Positions 15,842-25,278 of a stretch of 63,303 nucleotides of DNA are shown here, piece by piece. Source of the stretch: an uncultured Clostridia bacterium (GTDB taxonomy: Bacteria; Bacillota; Clostridia; Peptostreptococcales; Anaerovoracaceae); assembly GCA_934247125.1 (NCBI GenBank), contig CAKQIZ010000002.1, forward strand, positions 1-63,303, in the 5' to 3' direction. The notes beneath the pieces are model-generated. The model was not told where the DNA came from. It did no database searches and saw nothing but the letters and a program-made list of their open reading frames with translations. The first letter of the stretch is position 1, and each line of letters begins with the position of its first letter. Both the position numbers and the translations under genes were made by a program.

Positions 15842-17429
15842 GTGCAGGAACATTTACACAGCCGTCTCGCCCGAGCTGATAGACGGTTACGTGATCTGCG
15901 AAGGCTCGAAGATAGTTTTTACGGGTACGGCAGAAAAGGCTGCGGAGTATCTCGACGGGAACACTGAAGTCCTTGATTTCGAGGATAACTTCATAATGCC
16001 CGGGTTCCACGATTTTCATGTGCACTCTCTTACGGGCGCCTTTATGGAAAAGGACGGCGTACTGAGATATGCGGACAGCGAAGAAGAAGCTGCAGCGATG
16101 CTGTATGCAAAGAACAGCGATGACAGCAAAGGACGCTGGATCATGGGCGGAGCATGGGACAACTTCAGATGGCCAGGCGCCGGACTGCCGTCCAGAGAAA
16201 GTCTTGACAGGTATTTTAAGAATACCCCGGTATTCCTTCTCAACAAGGAATGCCATGGAGCATGGCTCAACAGCGAGGCTCTGCGCAGGTTCGACATCAC
16301 GAGAGATACTCCGGATCCTGAAAACGGCAGCTATTTCAGAGACGCTGACGGCGAGCCGACAGGCTATGTCCATGAAACAGCCGTGATACCGATGCTAAAG
16401 AGTATACTCAGTGAGATGAGCATGGAAGAGCTTTCAGGATATGCGGAGGCATTTGTAAAGACTGCAGGCCGCTGCGGTATCACTTCAGTGGGAGATCTGC
16501 CGCTTTACGGAGTGAGAGCAGAGCCTGCGTACAGGATCCTTGAAGAGAAAGGAAAACTCAGTGTCAGGATAAACTTTGCCATAGATTTCAAGGAAGAGAT
16601 CGACGAAATACTCAGGACTAAAGAGGCTTACAGCTCAGAAATGCTCAGGTGCATAGGCGTGAAGGACTTCCTGGACGGCACGCCTATGGGCCACACCGGG
16701 TTCATGCTCGAAGATTACACCGATATGCCCGGGTTCAGGAGCGAGCCGATGATAGATCCCGAACACCTGAAAGAGCGTGTCGCGCAGATGGCAGCAAACG
16801 ATATAAAGGTGCGGCTGCATGCATGCGGGGACGGCGCAGTGCGTCTGGGACTGGATGCTTTCGAATATGCGAGGAGCATGCACGGCGACAGAGACCTCAG
16901 ACACTGTATAGAACATATAGAAGCGATATCGCCCGATGATATAAAACGATTCGGACAGCTCGGAGTCATAGCATCCGTGCAGCCTGACCATCTGCCTAAG
17001 TATAGCTTTTACGAGCATCCTTTCCACACGATGATAGGCGAGGAGAGGATGAGATATTCATGGCCGTTCAGATCCATTGCCGACACGGGCGGCAGACTTG
17101 CATTCGGTACGGATTATCCTGTGACCGAACTGAATCCGCTTCGCGGTATATTCAGGGCTGTTACGAGACTTACCGACGAGCTTCAGCCGGAAGGCGGGTT
17201 CTCGCCTGATGAAAAACTGACTGTACACAGCAGCCTGCAGGCATATACGTACGGATCGGCTTTCGCCGCAGACAGGGAAAAAGAACTGGGCAGTCTGGAA
17301 CCGGGAAAACTGGCGGATCTGGCAGTCCTGGACAGAAATGTGTTCGAGTGCGCATGCGATAAAGATGCGATGCTGGGCATGGATGTCCTTATGACCGTCG
17401 TCGGAGGAGAAATGGTATATTCGAAGTAA
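15822..17429 (+). CDS. Amidohydrolase family 3 metal-dependent hydrolase (YtcJ-like)
   Basis: About 535 residues, cytosolic, with the amidohydrolase-3 layout: an N-terminal beta domain, the metal site P-G-F-H-D-F-H-V-H near residue 66, a Lys-containing C-I-G-V-K-D-F-L-D-G-T, a metal His in L-H-A-C-G-D-G-A, another in C-I-E-H-I-E, and the catalytic Asp in F-G-T-D-Y-P-V. All metal and catalytic positions appear present. Relatives hydrolyse amides, imidates or formamides. ATG 15816 lies against the G-rich site, so ATG 15822, about 8 bases from AGGTGG, is preferred. It is the last gene before a strong terminator. Together with the symporter and dehydrogenase it suggests uptake, hydrolysis and oxidation of one substrate. 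Confidence 0.88.
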   Translation: MKKKAFRCRNIYTAVSPELIDGYVICEGSKIVFTGTAEKAAEYLDGNTEVLDFEDNFIMPGFHDFHVHSLTGAFMEKDGVLRYADSEEEAAAMLYAKNSDDSKGRWIMGGAWDNFRWPGAGLPSRESLDRYFKNTPVFLLNKECHGAWLNSEALRRFDITRDTPDPENGSYFRDADGEPTGYVHETAVIPMLKSILSEMSMEELSGYAEAFVKTAGRCGITSVGDLPLYGVRAEPAYRILEEKGKLSVRINFAIDFKEEIDEILRTKEAYSSEMLRCIGVKDFLDGTPMGHTGFMLEDYTDMPGFRSEPMIDPEHLKERVAQMAANDIKVRLHACGDGAVRLGLDAFEYARSMHGDRDLRHCIEHIEAISPDDIKRFGQLGVIASVQPDHLPKYSFYEHPFHTMIGEERMRYSWPFRSIADTGGRLAFGTDYPVTELNPLRGIFRAVTRLTDELQPEGGFSPDEKLTVHSSLQAYTYGSAFAADREKELGSLEPGKLADLAVLDRNVFECACDKDAMLGMDVLMTVVGGEMVYSK

Positions 17430-17483
17430 GATGCGCCGTAAAAAACGGTACATACCACTATATTGATTCTTGAATCAAAAAAA

Positions 17484-17532
17484 GCGGCACCGCCGCGTCA
17501 GATGATGAGAACTGACGCGGCGGTGCCTTTTT
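17484..17532 (+). terminator. Strong terminator at the end of the symporter/amidohydrolase unit
   Basis: A perfect 16-bp GC-rich stem (17486-17501 with 17512-17527), a 10-base loop and a T tract; A residues precede it, so it may act in both directions. Confidence 0.92.
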
Positions 17533-17556
17533 AATACAACAAACTGATACTGCCTA

Positions 17557-17585
17557 TAGACAACATTGTGAAATTGATTTAAAAT
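17557..17585 (+). promoter_or_regulatory. Sigma-A-type promoter for the yhgE pair
   Basis: TAGACA (-35), a 17-base spacer and TAAAAT (-10), each 5 of 6 to consensus, followed by an AGGAGG-led start at 17611. Confidence 0.7.
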
Positions 17586-17610
17586 GTATCTGTTAATACA
17601 GGAGGTTCTT

Positions 17611-20148
17611 ATGAATATATCATTCCAGATCTTCAGCCGCGATGTGAAAAGGCTGCTGCGCAACAGAGCCGCAGCGCTCGTAATGGTAGGCGTATGCCTG
17701 CTGCCGTCGCTTTATGCATGGTTCAACATTGCTGCCAATATGGATCCGTACGGCAATACGAAAGGGATCAAAGTTGCGGTCGCGAACAATGACAAGGGTG
17801 CAGTGACCGAAATGATCACTCTTGATGCCGGAGATACGATAATAGAAAATCTCAAGAAGAACGATCAGCTTGGCTGGACTTTCACGAGCGAAAAAAAGGC
17901 AAAGGAGGGCGTTAAAGCCGGAGATTACTATGCAGCTATCATAATACCTGAGGATTTCAGTGAATCGCTTGTCAGTATACTTTCAGGAGATATAAAAAAG
18001 CCTGAGCTGGACTACTATATAAACGAAAAGAAAAATGCGATCGCACCGAAAATAACAGATACCGGTGCGACAACGATACAGCATGAGATCAATGATACAT
18101 TTTCATCTGTAGCATCTGAGGCTGTCGCAGATGTCATACGGAGTGCCGCAGATGATATCGCAGGAGATATAAACAGCGCAGACTGGCAGCTCTTCTCCGA
18201 GATAGCAGAAGTGCGCGCAAACATCAGTGAGTATCAGACTGTACTGACAAATTTTCAAAACACCGTAAGCAGATCGGACGAGGTGATACAGGGAACGATA
18301 AAATCGCTCGACAAGGTCGATGCAGCTGCAGATGCCGCGTCTTCCGCACTAGGAAATACATCGGATCTGCTGACACAGAGCCGTATCGCACTGGGAAAGT
18401 TTTCCGCGCAGTTTTCCAAAACTCTTTCTGACGGCGATATACTCCTGAACGATATGGCTGTCTCTGCATCTGCAAAACTCGGCGCTTTTGAAACAAAAGT
18501 ACTCAAGGCCTCGGCATCTATAGGTTCAGACATAGATTCAGCCAATGAGCTCATAAAGAAGAATGAACAGATACTTCAGAAGCTAGAAGAACTCAACGAC
18601 AAGGTCGGCAGTGACTCGCAGCTTTCAGCTCAGATAGCACAGCAGATAGCGAAACTGCAGACTCAGAACAGGGAGCTGAATGATCTGCTCGACTCACTGA
18701 ACAGCGGCAATGCTGCGATAAGCGATGCTGTAACTGCCGCACAGAAAACACGTACAGAACTCGAAAAGATCACTGAGCAGAACAGAAAATCTCTGCAGGA
18801 TTTCAGGAGCGATTTTGACCAGGATCTGCTGCCTAAGATCAATCAGTCGCTGGATGATCTGGCACAGGTAAGCGGCAGCCTGTCATCAACACTGGCTGGT
18901 GTGAAGCCTGTAACAAAGCAGCTGAGAGGAATACTGCAGCAGCTCGGCACCAGTCTCGATTCCACTGCGGCAGCTCTGGGTCAGACCGGCAATATACTGA
19001 AGCTCGTGGATCAGGATCTGGAAAATATAATAAATGACATAAAGGTGCTGCAAAGTTCGGAAATGTACAGACAGCTGCTTTCTCTCGAAGGACTCGATAC
19101 AGAGGCTATCTCAGAGTTCATGGCCTCTCCTGTGAGCATGGGCTCCGATGTGCTTTACGATGTCGAAAACTACGGATCGGGAATGACGCCGTTCTATACT
19201 AATCTCGCCATCTGGGTAGGCGGGCTGATACTCGTGTCGATACTCAAACAGGAGGTAGACAAGGAGGGACTCGCGCACGGACTGACCGCGACAGAGGCAT
19301 ATTTCGGCAGATGGCTGCTGTATGTCGCCGCGGCGCTGGTGCAGGCCTTCATAGTATGCCTGGGAGATCTGCTGCTGCTCGGAGTGCAGTGTGTACATCC
19401 TTTCGTGTTCATACTCACCGGTCTGCTGTGCGCATTCGTGTACGTGAACATCATCTATGCACTTGCGATCACGTTCAAGCATATAGGAAAGGCCGTTGCA
19501 GTCCTGCTCATCATACTGCAGATACCGGGATCATCGGGAACATATCCTATAGAGATGATGCCTTCATTTTTCCAGAAGCTCTATCCGCTGCTGCCATTCT
19601 CGTACGGCATAGATATCATGCGTGAATGCATGGCAGGCTTCTATGGATTCCGCTATGTAGGACATATGCTGGCTCTGCTGGTATTTGCCGGGATCGCGCT
19701 GCTCGTCGGACTGATACTGAGGCCGATGCTCATCAATCTCAACCACATGACCGACAGCAGGCTCAGTGAGACAGAAATAATGATATGCGACACGGAGACG
19801 TCCAGAAGCGACAGACCGAAGATCAGGACTGTGCTCAAAACACTGATGAGAGACGAGTACAGCAACCAGCGGCTCATGGCCAGATACGTGCGCTTTGAAA
19901 GGATGTATCCGAATCTTATCAAACGCGGATTCGTCTGCATGATCGTGATACCTCTCATATTCCTGGTACTGATGCTTGTAGTCAATGCGAGGATGCTGTT
20001 CCTCGTGCTGTGGATACTGTCGCTCATTTTCCTGTCTGCATATCTGATATGTATAGAATACATACACGACAGGATGCAGGAGCAGTTTGAAATGAGCAGC
20101 AAGACTTCGGAAGACCTTATCCACATGATCGAGGAGGAGAACGACTGA
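17611..20148 (+). CDS. YhgE/Pip family membrane protein, long form
   Basis: An 845-residue protein. N-terminal helix with L-P-S-L-Y-A-W-F-N-I, then the extracellular TIGR03061-like region (D-K-G, G-D-Y-Y-A-A-I-I-I-P-E-D-F), a long coiled-coil middle (about 190-500), and a C-terminal ABC-2-type membrane domain of six helices (about 520-705). Unlike its neighbour it carries about 140 more residues with a positively charged loop and two added helices. Family members include phage-infection protein Pip and type VII secretion-associated proteins; transport of an unknown substrate or envelope work is likely. ATG 17611 has AGGAGG 5 bases away. The start of the next copy overlaps its stop. Confidence 0.85.
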   Translation: MNISFQIFSRDVKRLLRNRAAALVMVGVCLLPSLYAWFNIAANMDPYGNTKGIKVAVANNDKGAVTEMITLDAGDTIIENLKKNDQLGWTFTSEKKAKEGVKAGDYYAAIIIPEDFSESLVSILSGDIKKPELDYYINEKKNAIAPKITDTGATTIQHEINDTFSSVASEAVADVIRSAADDIAGDINSADWQLFSEIAEVRANISEYQTVLTNFQNTVSRSDEVIQGTIKSLDKVDAAADAASSALGNTSDLLTQSRIALGKFSAQFSKTLSDGDILLNDMAVSASAKLGAFETKVLKASASIGSDIDSANELIKKNEQILQKLEELNDKVGSDSQLSAQIAQQIAKLQTQNRELNDLLDSLNSGNAAISDAVTAAQKTRTELEKITEQNRKSLQDFRSDFDQDLLPKINQSLDDLAQVSGSLSSTLAGVKPVTKQLRGILQQLGTSLDSTAAALGQTGNILKLVDQDLENIINDIKVLQSSEMYRQLLSLEGLDTEAISEFMASPVSMGSDVLYDVENYGSGMTPFYTNLAIWVGGLILVSILKQEVDKEGLAHGLTATEAYFGRWLLYVAAALVQAFIVCLGDLLLLGVQCVHPFVFILTGLLCAFVYVNIIYALAITFKHIGKAVAVLLIILQIPGSSGTYPIEMMPSFFQKLYPLLPFSYGIDIMRECMAGFYGFRYVGHMLALLVFAGIALLVGLILRPMLINLNHMTDSRLSETEIMICDTETSRSDRPKIRTVLKTLMRDEYSNQRLMARYVRFERMYPNLIKRGFVCMIVIPLIFLVLMLVVNARMLFLVLWILSLIFLSAYLICIEYIHDRMQEQFEMSSKTSEDLIHMIEEEND

Positions 20149-22328
20149 TGAAAAATATATGGCAGATTTTCAGAAGAGATGTATGGCGTATAAAAAACAA
20201 TGTCATCGCTCTCATAGTGATAATGGGACTCACGGTAGTGCCGTGCCTGTATGCGTGGTTCAATATCGCCGCCAGCTGGGATCCTTATAAAAACACGGGA
20301 AACCTAAAGGTTGCTGTTGCCAGCACAGACAAGGGATACGAAGGCAGCCTCATACCGATAGATATAAACATAGGTGACAGGGTGCTCTCCACTCTGCATG
20401 AAAACGATCAGATGGAATGGGTATTCACAAACAAGGATGCGGCGATCGAAGGAGTAAAGTCGGGTGACTATTATGCAGCGATAGTGATCCCGGAGAATTT
20501 CAGCAACGACATGATGAGTCTGTTCTCTGATGATATAGAAAAACCGCAGATCATATATTATTCGAATGCAAAGGAGAACGCTATAGCTCCGAAGGTCACC
20601 GAAAAGGGAGCTTCGGCGATACAGAACCAGATAAACCAGGTATTCATCGAAACTGTTTCCGATACCGGGCTCACAGTCCTGCAGTCCGTGGCAAACATGA
20701 CAGATGCTGATGATACAGACTCGCTTGTATCGAATCTCCTGAGGAACCTGCGCAGCATTTCAGGCAGCCTTGACGCATCGTCGGAAACGCTGAAATCGTT
20801 TTCAGGCATGACGTCGTCTATACAGCAGCTGACCGGTTCGACAGGTGATTTTCTCGATTATGTAAAGAATCAGTCTTCTGACGGGTCAGGTACGCTCAGC
20901 GGTATGCAGAAAACAGTTTCAGACATACGTGACACGCTGGACGGAACTACAGACAGCATAAACAAGCTGCTGGATTCCAGCAAAGGATATTATGAAGAAA
21001 TATCGAAGCTGCTGGATTCAGCGTTCGAAACACAGGCCGGAGATGCCAGAGCAGTGGCAGATACACTTGATACGGTCGCAGTGAAGGTAGACGGCACTAT
21101 CAGTTCATACACTGAGACCAGAGACGCGATAGCGGCGCTCGGTGAAAGCAATCCTGAGCTTTCCGCAATTACAGAACCGATCGTAGCTAAGCTGAATGCC
21201 TCTATAGCGACGCAGACAGAGCTTAGCGAAAGTCTGAAATCCACTGCAGAGTCTCTCAGGACATCGGCTACAGACGTCATAACTGCGAAAAAGGAGCTCG
21301 ACAAGCTGATCGACGAAAGCATCGACGGCATAGACAGCGTGAAAAAAGATTACGAAGACAATGTGAAGAGCATACTAAAGAAGCTTTCGGCATCGCTCAA
21401 AAGTGCCGGCAGCGACATTTCCGATCTGCTCAGGCAGCTTGACAAAAGTGTTGACGATATCAGCGAACTGACTGATTCAGCAACATCGGATCTTGCAGCG
21501 ATACAGAATGCGCTGGACAATTCGGGAGCACTGCTCGACAAAGCTTCATCGAAAGTCAGTGGTCTGGTCACAAAACTTGAACAGATGCAGCAGAGCGGCG
21601 ATTTCTCTGAGCTCAAGTCGCTGATCACAGACAACAAGGAAGAGTTGTCCCGATTCCTGGCGGCGCCTGTTTCTCTGAAGACTCACAAGGTATACGAGAT
21701 AGAGAATTACGGCTCAGCGATGGCTCCTTTCTATTCGACGCTTTCTATCTGGATCGGGGGTATAGTCCTGGTCGCTATGATGAGTGTGACCGTATCGGAC
21801 AGCACTCTCGAAGGCCTTTCGGGTATAAAGAACAGCCATCTGTACTTCGGAAGGTACGTACTGTTCCTTATCATGGGGCTTATGCAGAGCACACTGATAG
21901 GACTGGGAGATCTGTTCTTTCTGGGTATCCAGTGCAGACATCCTTTCCTGTTCATGCTGGCGTGCTGGTTCTCGAGCATAGTTTATGTGAACATCATATA
22001 CACTCTGACAGTTTCATTCGGAGACATAGGAAAGGCGATAAGCGTCATCCTGCTCGTGATACAGGTAGCAGGTACAGGCGGTACATTCCCTATCGAAGTC
22101 GCACCGACATTCTTCAGGGTGATATATCCGCTGCTTCCGTTCACACACAGCATGGCAGCTATGCGTGAGACTGTCGGAGGCATGTACGGCATGGATTACT
22201 GGGCGGATCTCATCAAGCTTTCGGTATTCCTTATACTGTCGCTGATAGTGGGACTCGTGCTCAGAAAACCTATCATCAGGCTTAACGACAAATTCTCCGA
22301 AAAACTTGAAGAAACAAAAGTCATGTAG
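20148..22328 (+). CDS. YhgE/Pip family membrane protein, standard form
   Basis: A 726-residue paralog of the preceding protein with the same order: helix with V-P-C-L-Y-A-W-F-N-I, extracellular region with D-K-G and G-D-Y-Y-A-A-I-V-I-P-E-N-F, a long coiled coil (about 190-500), the N-Y-G-S-A-M-A-P-F-Y motif (paired with N-Y-G-S-G-M-T-P-F-Y in the first copy), and an ABC-2-type six-helix domain. It lacks the extra C-terminal part. The ATGA overlap with the upstream stop points to coupled translation, so the two may form a heteromer. Confidence 0.87.
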   Translation: MKNIWQIFRRDVWRIKNNVIALIVIMGLTVVPCLYAWFNIAASWDPYKNTGNLKVAVASTDKGYEGSLIPIDINIGDRVLSTLHENDQMEWVFTNKDAAIEGVKSGDYYAAIVIPENFSNDMMSLFSDDIEKPQIIYYSNAKENAIAPKVTEKGASAIQNQINQVFIETVSDTGLTVLQSVANMTDADDTDSLVSNLLRNLRSISGSLDASSETLKSFSGMTSSIQQLTGSTGDFLDYVKNQSSDGSGTLSGMQKTVSDIRDTLDGTTDSINKLLDSSKGYYEEISKLLDSAFETQAGDARAVADTLDTVAVKVDGTISSYTETRDAIAALGESNPELSAITEPIVAKLNASIATQTELSESLKSTAESLRTSATDVITAKKELDKLIDESIDGIDSVKKDYEDNVKSILKKLSASLKSAGSDISDLLRQLDKSVDDISELTDSATSDLAAIQNALDNSGALLDKASSKVSGLVTKLEQMQQSGDFSELKSLITDNKEELSRFLAAPVSLKTHKVYEIENYGSAMAPFYSTLSIWIGGIVLVAMMSVTVSDSTLEGLSGIKNSHLYFGRYVLFLIMGLMQSTLIGLGDLFFLGIQCRHPFLFMLACWFSSIVYVNIIYTLTVSFGDIGKAISVILLVIQVAGTGGTFPIEVAPTFFRVIYPLLPFTHSMAAMRETVGGMYGMDYWADLIKLSVFLILSLIVGLVLRKPIIRLNDKFSEKLEETKVM

Positions 22329-22340
22329 TATACAGGATAA

Positions 22341-22369
22341 TTGTGTTTTGCATTTTTATTTGATATAAT
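22341..22369 (+). promoter_or_regulatory. Candidate promoter for the nusB operon
   Basis: A perfect TATAAT at 22364-22369 with TTGTGT 17 bases upstream (3 of 6) in an AT-rich gap after the yhgE pair. It would start a transcript about 90 bases before nusB. Confidence 0.55.
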
Positions 22370-22466
22370 ATATATTGAGGCGGTTTTATGAGTATGGACA
22401 AAAGTGTCAAAGCCGTGCATATATATGTAAAAAATGTTGAAATACCATCGGAGGATAAGAATAGAT

Positions 22467-22868
22467 ATGACAAGGAACGAAGCTCGTGAAATACTGATGC
22501 AGATACTGTATGAGATGGATGCGTCAAAGTCCATGGAAGCGGAAACTGCTGAGAGACTCACGCAGGAACGCCTGAAAGGCGTGAACGCACAAAGAGGCGC
22601 TCAGCTGCTCTGCAGCATAATCGAAAACCTGGATGCGATCGACAGCAGCATAAACGAAAAAAGCAGATCCTGGAAGACGGGAAGGATGCCTAAGGTCGAT
22701 CTGGCGATAATGAGGCTGGCGATAGGCGAAATACGTTTTGACGATACAGTGCCTCAGGCTGTAGCGATAAACGAGGCAGTGAACCTCGCGAAGAAATTCA
22801 GCATGGAGAAATCTTCCGGATTCATCAACGGCGTTCTTGGCGCGATAGTCAACCAGGATGAAAGATAG
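22467..22868 (+). CDS. nusB: Transcription antitermination protein NusB
   Basis: A 133-residue all-helical RNA-binding protein. NusB with S10 (NusE) binds boxA RNA in rRNA leaders. Motifs T-R-N-E-A-R-E-I-L-M-Q-I-L-Y at the N terminus, V-D-L-A-I-M-R-L-A-I-x-E-I, and A-I-N-E-A-V-N-L-A-K-K-F with S-S-G-F-I-N-G-V-L at the end are family hallmarks. ATG 22467 follows GGAGG at 22450; an upstream in-frame start would be non-homologous. Its end overlaps the next gene by 11 bases. Confidence 0.95.
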   Translation: MTRNEAREILMQILYEMDASKSMEAETAERLTQERLKGVNAQRGAQLLCSIIENLDAIDSSINEKSRSWKTGRMPKVDLAIMRLAIGEIRFDDTVPQAVAINEAVNLAKKFSMEKSSGFINGVLGAIVNQDER

Positions 22869-23868
22869 ATTCATACTGGGGATAGATACCAGCAACTACA
22901 AAACATCGGTAGCGCTTACCGATATCCATCAGAACGTTGTCTGTGATCTGAGAAAATTTTTGAAAGTAAAACAGGGCGAAAAAGGATTGAGGCAATCTGA
23001 CGCCCTTTTTCAGCATATTAAGAACCTGCCTGAGCAGTTTGAAAAGCTGGCAGGCAGTACGGATATCGGTGAGTGTGAGGCGGCGGTCAATGACCTGGCT
23101 TCCGTACTTGCAGCTGTCGCATATTCTTCGAGACCGAGACCCGTGGAAGGTTCGTATATGCCGGTCTTTCTCGCAGGAGAAAGCTTTGCGAGATCACTGG
23201 CGGCACTGGCAGACATACCGGCAATGCCGTTTTCACATCAGGAAGGGCATATAGAAGCGATAAAGGCATTTTCACAGCTGAAAAGCGCAGACCGCATCAT
23301 GGCATGTCACTTTTCCGGAGGAACGTCAGAACTGCTTGAAGTCACTGCAGCGGACGGGCACGCGGGATATGACATAAAGATAATCGGCGGCTCGAAGGAT
23401 ATCGCGTTCGGTCAGGTGATCGACCGTGCCGGAGTCATGCTCGGGATGGACTTTCCGGCGGGAGAAGAAATGGACAGGATCGCTGCAGCAGCAGATGAGC
23501 ATACGGACATTCTCACCCGGATCAAGGTAAGAGACGGATGGCTCAATCTCTCGGGGATCGACACACAGATAAAGCGTGCGCTCGAGAACGGCGGCGACGG
23601 AGCATGCGAGTCCGCAGGTCCGCTGATACGAGAGATCTTTGAAAAGTTATCAGACGCTATGACTGATATGGTCATCCAGGGTGCCGAAAAGACCGGAATA
23701 AGCGATATCATCATGGCGGGCGGCGTTACATCAAGCATGTTCATCAGACAGAGAGCTTTGAAAAAGCTCGATGCGGCCGGTATAACCGCTGTTTTTGATG
23801 AAAACGGGCTGGCACAGGACAATGCCGTGGGGATCTCACTTTTAGGAGGAAAGGAAATATGGGGCTAA
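22858..23868 (+). CDS. TsaD/Kae1-like paralog (clostridial type)
   Basis: A 336-residue ASKHA-fold protein resembling TsaD, the tRNA t6A enzyme, but of the divergent clostridial group that begins G-I-D-T-S-N-Y-K-T-S. The metal-binding H-x-x-x-H is present (H127, H131 in S-H-Q-E-G-H), as are the S-G-G-T-S-E-L-L and G-V-T-S-S phosphate-loop motifs. Many Clostridia encode this paralog beside nusB and xseA in addition to the true tsaD, so it may not be the t6A enzyme; its function is unknown to me. It overlaps nusB by 11 bases and xseA by 10. Confidence 0.82.
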   Translation: MKDRFILGIDTSNYKTSVALTDIHQNVVCDLRKFLKVKQGEKGLRQSDALFQHIKNLPEQFEKLAGSTDIGECEAAVNDLASVLAAVAYSSRPRPVEGSYMPVFLAGESFARSLAALADIPAMPFSHQEGHIEAIKAFSQLKSADRIMACHFSGGTSELLEVTAADGHAGYDIKIIGGSKDIAFGQVIDRAGVMLGMDFPAGEEMDRIAAAADEHTDILTRIKVRDGWLNLSGIDTQIKRALENGGDGACESAGPLIREIFEKLSDAMTDMVIQGAEKTGISDIIMAGGVTSSMFIRQRALKKLDAAGITAVFDENGLAQDNAVGISLLGGKEIWG

Positions 23869-25067
23869 AACCTGTAAAAGTTTCTCAGCTGAACAATTAC
23901 ATAAAACGCATACTGCAGTCGGATCCCATACTCGGCAGTGTCTCGGTGATAGGGGAGATCTCCAATCTCAAATTCCACAATTCGGGGCATGTTTATTTTT
24001 CGCTCAAGGATGAAAAGAGCAGGATAAACTGCTTTCTCGCTGCAGACAACGTCGATGCCGTGGAAGATATCCTTGTGGAAGGAAATGAAGTGACAGCGAG
24101 GGGATATATATACCTCTACGAGCGCGGCGGCAGCTATTCGCTCAATATACGGACGATGGAAAGCGCAGGCAGAGGAGATCTTGCCGCGGCTTTTGAAAAG
24201 CTCAAGGCAAAGCTCGAAAAAGAAGGGCTGTTCGATCCCGCCCGTAAAAAAGCTCTCCCGTTCTTTCCGGAAAAGGTCGCAGTCGTCACTTCGCCGACCG
24301 GAGCTGCTGTCCGGGACATCGTCAAGATCATCACAGGCAGGAACGACTGTGTGGATATCATGATATACCCTGTGCTCGTTCAGGGACCGTATGCGGCGGA
24401 AGAAATAGCGTATGCGATAAAAGATATAAACGAAAACCACAGCGATGTGGATATAATAATAACAGGCAGAGGCGGCGGCTCGATGGAGGAGCTGTGGGCA
24501 TTCAACGAGGAATGTGTCGCGCGCAGCATCTACGGATCGGACATACCCGTGATATCGGCGGTAGGACACGAGACGGATTTTACGATCTCTGATTTCACGG
24601 CGGACTGCAGAGCCGAGACCCCGACCGCAGCCGCACAGATGGCCGTGCCTGACACGAAAGAGCTGCGGGATCGTATCGAGGCGCTCTGTACAGAGATGAA
24701 AAGGAATCTGGGAATGGTTTGCGACAGCAGACGCAAAAGCCTGGAACTGCTGGATCCGAAGAGTTTTGCACGCGATCTCAGGAGCAGAGCTGCGATGGAG
24801 CAGATGATGCTGGATAACATAATATCTGATATGGGAAACCGTGTCAGATCGATGATCGTATCGCTCAGGCACAGGACCGAACTGCTTTACGAGGCGGTAT
24901 CCGCAGCAGATCCGCAGAACATACTGAGCAGAGGCTACAGTATCGTCACGGACGAAGGCGGGAATATAGTAAAAGACGCTTCCAGTCTTGAAATAGGACA
25001 GACTGTCAGCATCAGACTCGCAGGAGGAAGTGCACAGGCTGATGTGACCGCGATCGGAAAGGAATAG
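23859..25067 (+). CDS. xseA: Exodeoxyribonuclease VII large subunit
   Basis: A 402-residue protein with an N-terminal OB-fold (V-S-Q-L-N-N-Y-I-K-R ... I-G-E-I-S-N-L-K-F-H-N-S-G-H) and the catalytic region with G-R-G-G-G-S-M-E-E-L-W-A-F-N and A-V-G-H-E-T-D-F-T-I-x-D-F. With XseB it degrades single-stranded DNA to oligonucleotides. AGGAGG sits before ATG 23859. Coiled-coil residues about 265-345 bind XseB in known homologs. xseB follows after four bases. Confidence 0.95.
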   Translation: MGLKPVKVSQLNNYIKRILQSDPILGSVSVIGEISNLKFHNSGHVYFSLKDEKSRINCFLAADNVDAVEDILVEGNEVTARGYIYLYERGGSYSLNIRTMESAGRGDLAAAFEKLKAKLEKEGLFDPARKKALPFFPEKVAVVTSPTGAAVRDIVKIITGRNDCVDIMIYPVLVQGPYAAEEIAYAIKDINENHSDVDIIITGRGGGSMEELWAFNEECVARSIYGSDIPVISAVGHETDFTISDFTADCRAETPTAAAQMAVPDTKELRDRIEALCTEMKRNLGMVCDSRRKSLELLDPKSFARDLRSRAAMEQMMLDNIISDMGNRVRSMIVSLRHRTELLYEAVSAADPQNILSRGYSIVTDEGGNIVKDASSLEIGQTVSIRLAGGSAQADVTAIGKE

Positions 25068-25071
25068 TATC

Positions 25072-25278
25072 ATGACAGAAAAAAAAGAAACGTTTGAAGA
25101 AGCACTGAAGAAACTCGAGAGCGCATCTGAAAAACTGAAGTCAGAGGAGATTTCTCTCGAGGATGCGATCAGAAGCTACGAAGAAGGCATAAAGCAATAT
25201 AAACGATGCAGCGAGATACTGGAAAAAGCCAGTCAGAAAATAGAATCACTTACGAAACAGGAGGCGTATCATGACTGA
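25072..25278 (+). CDS. xseB: Exodeoxyribonuclease VII small subunit
   Basis: A 68-residue helical protein with the family pattern F-E-E-A-L-K-K-L-E, L-E-D-A-I-R-S-Y-E-E-G. It binds the XseA coiled coil. Its end overlaps ispA by 8 bases. Confidence 0.95.
   Translation: MTEKKETFEEALKKLESASEKLKSEEISLEDAIRSYEEGIKQYKRCSEILEKASQKIESLTKQEAYHD

Noticed and set aside
23865-25073. 402-codon open frame on the minus strand opposite xseA
   Set aside because: A full antisense shadow of a gene with clear motifs; its product is a Cys/His/Arg/Tyr-rich mix with no known pattern.
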